Assembly: GCA_043228905.1 (NCBI GenBank)
Contig: JBHGNT010000011.1
Location: 15,128,001-15,192,000, forward strand
DNA length: 64,000 bases
DNA from: Azolla caroliniana
Taxonomy: Eukaryota > Polypodiophyta
Direction of reading: 5' to 3'
The position numbers and the translations under genes were made by a program. The notes beneath the pieces are model-generated. The model saw only the letters and a list, made by a program, of their open reading frames with translations. It searched no databases and was not told the DNA's origin. The stretch's first letter is position 1, and every line of letters begins with the position of its first letter. This document shows, piece after piece, positions 56,266 to 64,000 of the stretch.

Positions 56266-57690
56266 TAATCGGGCTTTATACCGGTTAACAGAACCGTCGG
56301 CATTGTACTGTACCTTGTATATCCACTTGCATTCGATCGGTTTACAAGACGAGGAGGGTCAACTAGGTCCCATGTCTTGTTGACATCAAGTGCCCGCATT
56401 TCTTCCTCCATAGCGGCATGCCAATTTGCGTCCTTGGCCGCTTCTACGTAGCTCTCCGGCTCACGCACTTCCGCCACCTTAGTCATGTATGCATAGTGAT
56501 GCGCCATGTACTCATTGTACCCGTACCGCTTGACGGGATCCTTCTGGCGGGTGGACCGGCGTAACTCACCGTTACCCGGTTTGAGGCCCTTCTTGGCCGG
56601 TTCGGTTTTTGTTGCCGAAGATCCGCCTTTCTCCTTGTCGGAGTCGGATGCACACTGATCCGACTCATCGCTGTCGGTTTCGAATTCCGGCATCTTCTTC
56701 TTCCCCTTCTCTTTGCGCGTGAACCGTCGCCTCGGTTCCTTGTGCGGGGAGTGCACGACAGAGTCTCCACTACTCGCCGGTTCCTCATCGGACTGGTCAG
56801 ATCGACCTTGTCTCTCGTTCGGCCCGCTCAACCGGAACGATTCCGGACTCTCATCCTGAGTCCACGCTTCATCATCCTCTACCTGGGCCGGTTCAAGCTC
56901 ACTAGCCTCATCCACTAGCATCGGGTTAGATTCGGAAGTCGGAGCCGGTAAGGAGTACCACGATGCCGATTCATCGAACTCGACATCTCGACTAACTTGG
57001 ACCTGCTTTGTCCGGGGGTTATAACACTTATAACCCTTTTGCTCTTGAGCATAGCCGATTAGGATGCATTTTTCCGATTTTGCATCCAACTTCCTCCGCT
57101 TCTCATCCGGTACATGCACATATGCAATGCTACTGAAGATCTTAAGGTGTCTCAAATTCATCTTGCGCCCGAAATATAGCTCGTGAGCTGACACCTTGTC
57201 ACCGATCCGGTTCTGGATGTAGACAGCTGTTTGGACTGCCTCCGCCCAGTAGAATTTGGGCATGCTCTTCTCCTCCAGCATTGCCCTTGCCACATCGATA
57301 AGCGATCGGTTCTTCCTTTCGGCAACACCGTTCTGTTGCGGTGTGTATCTGCAGCTAAACTCTCGCCGAATTCCCTTTTGCTGCAGATAGCTATTGAATT
57401 GGCCGGAAAAGTACTCTTTTCCTCCATCCGACCGCAGGCATTTGATCTTCCTCTCCGATTCCCGTTCCACCATGCTTTGGAGGCTTCGGAAACACTCGAA
57501 GACTTCACTCTTCCGCTCAATGAGGTAGATCCATGTGTGCCTCGTATAGTTGTCGATGAAGGAGACGAAATATCGACTCCCGCCAAGACTAACATTCTGT
57601 GCCGGTCCCCACACATCCGAATGGATAAGGTCGAGCTTGTTACGGCTCCAGTTACGTTCATAAGCTTCCCCTTCTGTCCGACGTGGCTCA
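56265..57690 (-). pseudogene. Copia integrase
   Basis: The frame 57785-56265 gives the integrase core with acidic residues in LIHSDVWGP, RSDGGKEYF and NGVAERKNRS (D,D-35-E pattern), followed by the HELYFGRKMNLRHLKIF segment and a long acidic linker. The first about 35 residues of the frame are out of frame with the real protein. The zinc-binding pre-integrase part is missing: the protease sequence runs straight into NKLDLIHSD, so about 100 or more codons were deleted. Confidence 0.88.
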
Positions 57691-57895
57691 AAGGGACTTC
57701 TCCGATGTGCACGATTGGGTGAGGAGTGTCGTCTCCGGTTTCGACTACTCCTGGTTGATCCGGTTTCTCCAAAAAGGAGAACCACTCTTTGTGGCTCGTT
57801 ATGTGGTTCGACGCACCAGAATCAACATACCACACTTCCTCCGATTTGGAAGTGGTTTTCTTCATCGAGTTCGCCTCGTGCTTCATCACCATGGC
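57690..57895 (-). pseudogene. Copia protease remnant
   Basis: EEVWYVDSGASNHITSHKEW with the catalytic DSG is in the frame starting at 57892, and is followed by LEKPDQPGVVETGDDTPHPI. It breaks near 57660-57690, at the deletion before the integrase. Confidence 0.85.
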
Positions 57896-58778
57896 CCGTT
57901 ACCGTTCTTGCATCCTCCCGATCCCTTCGCGAAGTGCGAGCCGTGACAGCCATCCTTGTTGGCCTTGCCGGATCCGGACTTGTCTGAATCGGTGCGTTTT
58001 CTCCAACACTCACTTTCTCTGTGACCCTTTTTGCCATAGTACCAGCATTCCGTTGCAGATTTGTCTTGCCGGCCTCCGACACCGCCTTGACTCCCCCTGC
58101 CTGTGGAAGTCCTGGAACTGCTGTCGGCACGTTCTCTGTGCCTTCGTTCTTGCTCTTGCCGGCCGCCTCCATTGCGTGCCGACTCACCTCATCCACCACG
58201 CCCAGGGGACCGATCCGCCTCCGTGTACAACATCCGACTGTTAGTGGGTGCGCTAGTTGACGCACCTGCGTGGTTCTCCTCTACAAGGAGCATCGACTGT
58301 AAGTCGAAAAATGACGGCGTATTCTCCCTTATACACACCGCCGTTTGGAACGCTCTGAACTTAGACGCCAGACCCCGAAGACAGACATGTACCATCTCGT
58401 CTTCCTCTATGGTAACGTTGATGGAGGCAAGTGAGTTGTAGAACTCTTTGATCCGGGCCGTGTAATCCGCCATCGACATGTCCTTCTGTCGGACATTGCT
58501 CAACTCCTGTCAGAGTTGCAGCTTCTGGGCTGTAATGCTCGCAGCGAAAAACTTCTTCAGGTTTCCCCAAGCCTCCTTTGGCATCTTGGCGTCTCGGATG
58601 TGGCTCAGCAACTGGTCTCTGACACTGGACGCGAAGCAGTACATCACTCTGCTTGCTGATTGTTCCCACACTAGGAAATCCTTATGTGCCACATCAGGTG
58701 TTGTTTCGTTGGCTCCTTCGACGACCAAGATGCGTAGTTGGATCTGTCGAGTTTCTCCACAGGGAGCGAGCTAGCCAT
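57895..58778 (-). pseudogene. Copia gag with zinc knuckle, broken
   Basis: ATG at 58778 begins MASSLPVEKLDRSNYASW. Further on SASRVMYCFASSVRDQLLSH and MPKEAWGNLKKFFAAS lead to a TGA within QL-QEL at about 58510, where CGA would keep the frame. The frame resumes with NVRQKDMSMADYTARIKEF and SFFDLQSMLLVEENHAGAS. The zinc knuckle near 58030 reads C-x3-GKKGH-x4-C with Tyr at the second Cys. A short deletion after NYASW shifts the first segment. Dead copy. Confidence 0.82.
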
Positions 58779-58871
58779 CCCTCTATCCATCACTTCTCTG
58801 TCTGCTATTCTTACGACCTGTTAGGGTTTGCTTTCAAGCGTTTGTCGGTTGCAGAGGTTCTCAACCCTCGC

Positions 58872-58883
58872 GCTTTGATACCA
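58872..58883 (-). promoter_or_regulatory. Copia primer-binding site (initiator Met tRNA type)
   Basis: On the element strand TGGTATCAAAGC directly follows the 5' LTR; one base differs from the common TGGTATCAGAGC. Confidence 0.85.
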
Positions 58884-59298
58884 TGTAAATAATTACTTGC
58901 GGAAGCGTTAGAAAACAGAGAAGGCAGAGAATACACAGAGTACACGGGAGAGACAGAGAGACCAGAACCTCAAAACAATATTCAAAAACGATAAAAACAC
59001 TCTGTCACTACAACTGTGCTCAGTAGCACTATTTATACAAGTACTCGTGGGACTGACAGAAGTACCACATACTTCAATGCTCACACGAGCATCTGACACT
59101 TACTACGAGACTATAACTGCCTAGTAGTCTAAACTAATACTAGGCTTCTGGTTACCGATTGGATCCGGCTAACCAGCTCCCTAGCTCATCGGCTCTATTG
59201 CTTGCCGGCTCGGTTGCTCACCGGCTTACCGATCCGTCTCGCTCACCGGCTCAGGCTTATCCAGCCAATCCGGCTCCAGTTGAGCTTGCTGCTCAACA
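58884..59298 (-). repeat. 5' LTR of the copia element
   Basis: 415 bp, matches the left LTR apart from a 12-bp net length difference and several substitutions. The 2,100-bp tandem array begins inside it at 58951. Confidence 0.9.
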
Positions 59299-59303
59299 AC
59301 AAT

Positions 59304-59980
59304 GATACAGAGCCGAAAACATTGCTAATAGCAAAAGAGGTGTAGTCGGCCGACAAGACAAGGCTCACCGAACTATTACTTCAATACAGAGATGCGTTTG
59401 CATGTTCGTTCAAAGATATGAAGGGACTAGATCCGGCCTTCTATCAGCATTAGATTAATCTACACAAAGATGCAAAGCTAGTACAACAATGGCGGTATTG
59501 CCTAAATCCGAATTATGTAGTAAAGGTCAAGAGGAAATCAAAAAATTGTTGTGAGTTAGCTTTATACGACTGGTCAAGAAGGCTACTTGGTTGAGCTCGA
59601 TAGTCGTGATGCCCAAAAAGAATGTCAAGGTTAGGGTGTTTGTGGACTATCGGAAGCTGAATGTTGCAACGGTGACAGATGCATTTCCGTTACCTTTCGT
59701 AGATGGAGTCCTTGATGCAGTGGTTGGCCATGAAATATACAATTTCCTCGATGGATTCACTGGATATAATCAGATTCGGATGCATCCCGACGACCAGGAG
59801 AAAACATCTTTTGTCACCAAATGGGGCGTATTTGTAGCAGTCCTGATGATGTTCGGCCTCAAAACGGCTCCGACTACATTGCAAAGGGTAATTATGGAAA
59901 AATTTACGGATTATGTACCGACATTTATGCAAGTATTTCTAGATGACTTTACTTCTCATGCAAAAGCATGTGCGCGTCAC
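59304..59980 (+). pseudogene. Ty3 RT fragment, first array copy
   Basis: Continues the Ty3 element after the copia insertion. The open part from 59591 reads VVMPKKNVKVRVFVDYRKLN, FPLPFVDGVLD, YNFLDGFTGYNQI and MQVFLDDFTSH, i.e. the RT core with the FLDDF catalytic motif. Retroelement similarity ends abruptly at about 59980, after SHAKACARH. Stops upstream (for example at 59390-59555) kill the frame. Identical copy at 61404-62080 in the second array unit. Confidence 0.85.
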
Positions 59981-59999
59981 CCTTTCTTTGGTGTGTGTC

Positions 60000-60960
60000 T
60001 TCTTACTTTCTTTGATGGGCGTCCACATTCTTTCCTTTGTGGGTGTCTTCACTTTATCTGTGACTAGTGCCTTCTTCGTGAGTGTCTTCTTTGTCATCTT
60101 TCTAGTCCTCACTCTTCTCCTAAAAAAGCTTCCATAAAATAATATTAACTCCCTCTTCGTGCATGTCTAGACAACAGTACTAAGTCAACAAGAACAACAA
60201 CTTTTCAACATAACAATACTAAGTCAAGCACCCCCCCTTTCCAACAAGAAGAAGAAGCAAAGAATATTCAAGCATAGGTCTACATGTTCAAGATTCAAGC
60301 ATAACTCAACCCTCAAATGAACACTTCATAAAAACAACAAGAACAAGAACATGACATAATAGTTTGGTCCAAGAAAAACAAATCATAACATGTCATCACA
60401 AAATTACTAAATCTCGACTCGCAAATGAACATTGAGAAAAACAATTGCAGCAACATCAACAAAAACAACAAGAACATGACATAATAGTCCAGATCAAGAA
60501 CAAAACACTTCTTGGACATGTCATCACAGCAGTATGAAATGAGGCACCCCTTTTCCGAACCTGAACAAGTACAAGATTCAATCTAGCTACATATATAGGG
60601 TTTCATATCTCGACTCTCGGATGAACACTGGAGAAAACAAGAACAAGAACAAGAACAATAGATAGAACGAAGTGCAATCTTGAACAACAACAAACATACT
60701 AAACAAGAACATGTTGAGGAACATAACATATACATAGCATCATATCATCATAGCACCCCCTTTCCATATGTCAACATGTACAAGAATCAACCATATACAT
60801 GTACAAGACTCTCAAATGAACACATTTGAAAAACAAGACAACAAACATGGTCAACAAGAGCATGTTGAGGAAGATAAAATATAAATAGCATTATGATATC
60901 ATCATAACACCCCCTTACCATATGTGAACATGTACAAGACTCGAGCATATTTCTGTACAA
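60000..60960. other. AAC-rich non-coding part of the 2.1-kb unit
   Basis: Irregular ACAAGAACAAGAAC words and repeated phrases such as ATGAACAC, CACCCCC and ACATGTACAAG. No coding signal in any frame. Repeats unchanged at 62100-63060. Confidence 0.6.
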
Positions 60961-60964
60961 GAAT

Positions 60965-61050
60965 TGTTGAGCGGCAAGCTCAACTGGATGCGGGTCGGCT
61001 GGATAAGCTTGAGCCGGATCGGCATCCAGAAGGATGAAGCCGAATCGGTG
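60965..61050 (+). repeat. Inverted copia LTR start at the array junction
   Basis: TGTTGAGCGGCAAGCTCAAC and the next about 65 bp match the start of the copia LTR in the opposite orientation to the LTRs at 53998 and 58884. It joins directly to the LTR interior at 61051, making a fold-back with the LTR end at 61398. Recurs at 63065-63150. Confidence 0.85.
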
Positions 61051-61403
61051 AGACAGAGAGACCAGAACCTCAAAACTATATTCAAAAACGATAAAAACAC
61101 TCTGTCACTACAACTGTGCTCAGTAGCACTATTTATACAAGTACTCGTGGGACTGACAGAAGTACCACATACTTCAATGCTCACACGAGCATCTGACACT
61201 TACTACGAGACTATAACTGCCTAGTAGTCTAAACTAATACTAGGCTTCTGGTTACCGATTGGATCCGGCTAACCAGCTCCCTAGCTCATCGGCTCTATTG
61301 CTTGCCGGCTCGGTTGCTCACCGGCTTACCGATCCGTCTCGCTCACCGGCTCAGGCTTATCCAGCCAATCCGGCTCCAGTTGAGCTTGCTGCTCAACAAC
61401 AAT

Positions 61404-62080
61404 GATACAGAGCCGAAAACATTGCTAATAGCAAAAGAGGTGTAGTCGGCCGACAAGACAAGGCTCACCGAACTATTACTTCAATACAGAGATGCGTTTG
61501 CATGTTCGTTCAAAGATATGAAGGGACTAGATCCGGCCTTCTATCAGCATTAGATTAATCTACACAAAGATGCAAAGCTAGTACAACAATGGCGGTATTG
61601 CCTAAATCCGAATTATGTAGTAAAGGTCAAGAGGAAATCAAAAAATTGTTGTGAGTTAGCTTTATACGACTGGTCAAGAAGGCTACTTGGTTGAGCTCGA
61701 TAGTCGTGATGCCCAAAAAGAATGTCAAGGTTAGGGTGTTTGTGGACTATCGGAAGCTGAATGTTGCAACGGTGACAGATGCATTTCCGTTACCTTTCGT
61801 AGATGGAGTCCTTGATGCAGTGGTTGGCCATGAAATATACAATTTCCTCGATGGATTCACTGGATATAATCAGATTCGGATGCATCCCGACGACCAGGAG
61901 AAAACATCTTTTGTCACCAAATGGGGCGTATTTGTAGCAGTCCTGATGATGTTCGGCCTCAAAACGGCTCCGACTACATTGCAAAGGGTAATTATGGAAA
62001 AATTTACGGATTATGTACCGACATTTATGCAAGTATTTCTAGATGACTTTACTTCTCATGCAAAAGCATGTGCGCGTCAC
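61404..62080 (+). pseudogene. Ty3 RT fragment, second array copy
   Basis: Exact shift by 2,100 bp of the fragment at 59304-59980, with the same open stretch (61691-62167) and same breakpoint. A third, incomplete copy starts at 63504 and runs into the window end. Confidence 0.85.
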
Positions 62081-64000
62081 CCTTTCTTTGGTGTGTGTCT
62101 TCTTACTTTCTTTGATGGGCGTCCACATTCTTTCCTTTGTGGGTGTCTTCACTTTATCTGTGACTAGTGCCTTCTTCGTGAGTGTCTTCTTTGTCATCTT
62201 TCTAGTCCTCACTCTTCTCCTAAAAAAGCTTCCATAAAATAATATTAACTCCCTCTTCGTGCATGTCTAGACAACAGTACTAAGTCAACAAGAACAACAA
62301 CTTTTCAACATAACAATACTAAGTCAAGCACCCCCCCTTTCCAACAAGAAGAAGAAGCAAAGAATATTCAAGCATAGGTCTACATGTTCAAGATTCAAGC
62401 ATAACTCAACCCTCAAATGAACACTTCATAAAAACAACAAGAACAAGAACATGACATAATAGTTTGGTCCAAGAAAAACAAATCATAACATGTCATCACA
62501 AAATTACTAAATCTCGACTCGCAAATGAACATTGAGAAAAACAATTGCAGCAACATCAACAAAAACAACAAGAACATGACATAATAGTCCAGATCAAGAA
62601 CAAAACACTTCTTGGACATGTCATCACAGCAGTATGAAATGAGGCACCCCTTTTCCGAACCTGAACAAGTACAAGATTCAATCTAGCTACATATATAGGG
62701 TTTCATATCTCGACTCTCGGATGAACACTGGAGAAAACAAGAACAAGAACAAGAACAATAGATAGAACGAAGTGCAATCTTGAACAACAACAAACATACT
62801 AAACAAGAACATGTTGAGGAACATAACATATACATAGCATCATATCATCATAGCACCCCCTTTCCATATGTCAACATGTACAAGAATCAACCATATACAT
62901 GTACAAGACTCTCAAATGAACACATTTGAAAAACAAGACAACAAACATGGTCAACAAGAGCATGTTGAGGAAGATAAAATATAAATAGCATTATGATATC
63001 ATCATAACACCCCCTTACCATATGTGAACATGTACAAGACTCGAGCATATTTCTGTACAAGAATTGTTGAGCGGCAAGCTCAACTGGATGCGGGTCGGCT
63101 GGATAAGCTTGAGCCGGATCGGCATCCAGAAGGATGAAGCCGAATCGGTGAGACAGAGAGACCAGAACCTCAAAACTATATTCAAAAACGATAAAAACAC
63201 TCTGTCACTACAACTGTGCTCAGTAGCACTATTTATACAAGTACTCGTGGGACTGACAGAAGTACCACATACTTCAATGCTCACACGAGCATCTGACACT
63301 TACTACGAGACTATAACTGCCTAGTAGTCTAAACTAATACTAGGCTTCTGGTTACCGATTGGATCCGGCTAACCAGCTCCCTAGCTCATCGGCTCTATTG
63401 CTTGCCGGCTCGGTTGCTCACCGGCTTACCGATCCGTCTCGCTCACCGGCTCAGGCTTATCCAGCCAATCCGGCTCCAGTTGAGCTTGCTGCTCAACAAC
63501 AATGATACAGAGCCGAAAACATTGCTAATAGCAAAAGAGGTGTAGTCGGCCGACAAGACAAGGCTCACCGAACTATTACTTCAATACAGAGATGCGTTTG
63601 CATGTTCGTTCAAAGATATGAAGGGACTAGATCCGGCCTTCTATCAGCATTAGATTAATCTACACAAAGATGCAAAGCTAGTACAACAATGGCGGTATTG
63701 CCTAAATCCGAATTATGTAGTAAAGGTCAAGAGGAAATCAAAAAATTGTTGTGAGTTAGCTTTATACGACTGGTCAAGAAGGCTACTTGGTTGAGCTCGA
63801 TAGTCGTGATGCCCAAAAAGAATGTCAAGGTTAGGGTGTTTGTGGACTATCGGAAGCTGAATGTTGCAACGGTGACAGATGCATTTCCGTTACCTTTCGT
63901 AGATGGAGTCCTTGATGCAGTGGTTGGCCATGAAATATACAATTTCCTCGATGGATTCACTGGATATAATCAGATTCGGATGCATCTCGACGACCAGGAG

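Larger units (their letters stand above)
53998..59298 (-). mobile_element. Ty1/copia element, defective, nested in the Ty3 element
   Basis: LTRs 53998-54400 (403 bp) and 58884-59298 (415 bp), both TGTAAA...CTCAACA on the plus strand, so TGTTGAG...TTTACA on the element strand. Target duplication ACAAT at 53993-53997 and 59299-59303. The initiator-Met primer site TGGTATCAAAGCGC reads at 58883 downward, and a purine tract TTGAGGGGGAG adjoins the left LTR. Coding order gag, protease, integrase, RT, RNase H is the copia order. A stop in gag, a lost zinc-knuckle Cys, a deletion before the integrase and frameshifts in RNase H make it non-autonomous. LTRs differ by an indel and several substitutions, so it is older than the GC-rich Ty3 element. 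Confidence 0.93.
58951..64000. repeat. 2,100-bp tandem array, two full units and a partial third
   Basis: AGACAGAGAGACCAGAACCT occurs at 58951, 61051 and 63151, exactly 2,100 bp apart. Units 58951-61050 and 61051-63150 are identical by eye except near 58977 (A versus T); the partial third (63151-64000) shows C to T at 63987. Each unit holds the copia LTR remainder (348 bp), a Ty3 RT fragment (about 676 bp), about 1 kb of AAC-rich DNA, and an inverted LTR start (86 bp). The array leaves the window, so copy number is unknown. An assembly artefact cannot be excluded. Confidence 0.9.

Noticed and set aside
1-64000. CRISPR arrays, operons, bacterial defence systems
   Set aside because: Introns, plant-type genes and retroelements show a plant nuclear genome. 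The tandem repeats found have no spacer structure.

Overview
The window is nuclear DNA of a land plant. The evidence is a tRNA-Thr(AGU) of plant type, AAACCCTAA telo-boxes near promoters, GT-AG introns in a ten-exon plant MSL-type mechanosensitive channel gene, plant-type SKIP, AAR2 and SAM-domain genes, and Ty1/copia, Ty3 and LINE retroelements. Intergenic DNA is AT-rich and crowded with microsatellites. I cannot name the species; a non-flowering lineage is possible but not shown.

Layout. 1-4.1 kb: intronless SKIP/SNW splicing factor gene on the minus strand. 4.1-8.4 kb: repeats, a composite tRNA-like SINE-type element, a good tRNA-Thr gene and a dead LINE fragment. 8.45-15.76 kb: a complete, young, GC-rich Ty3 retrotransposon on the minus strand, with two 794-bp LTRs and intact gag-protease and pol frames overlapping at a likely -1 slip site. 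16.3-18.1 kb: two solo LTRs, each with a perfect 5-bp target-site duplication. 18.6-21.9 kb: a three-exon gene for a basic, repeat-bearing protein of unknown function. 23.1-23.3 kb: a decayed polyubiquitin pseudogene. 23.9 kb: second copy of the composite tRNA-like element. 25.5-31.6 kb: MSL10-like channel gene with a telomere-like tract upstream. 33.4-36.2 kb: a multi-exon minus-strand gene of unknown function that I assembled from splice signals. 39.5-41.2 kb: SAM-domain protein. 45-46.6 kb: AAR2 splicing factor. 47-51 kb: diffuse old repeats. 50.9-64 kb: a decayed Ty3 element split by a defective Ty1/copia element (TSD ACAAT), followed by a nearly identical 2,100-bp tandem array made from the broken LTR and RT pieces, which runs off the window.

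The host genes do not form a pathway. SKIP and AAR2 both serve the spliceosome, but their proximity is probably chance. The main interest is mobile DNA: a recently active Ty3 element unlike its AT-rich surroundings, a nested insertion, a new tandem repeat born from retroelement fragments, and a SINE-like family with two convergent tRNA-like modules.
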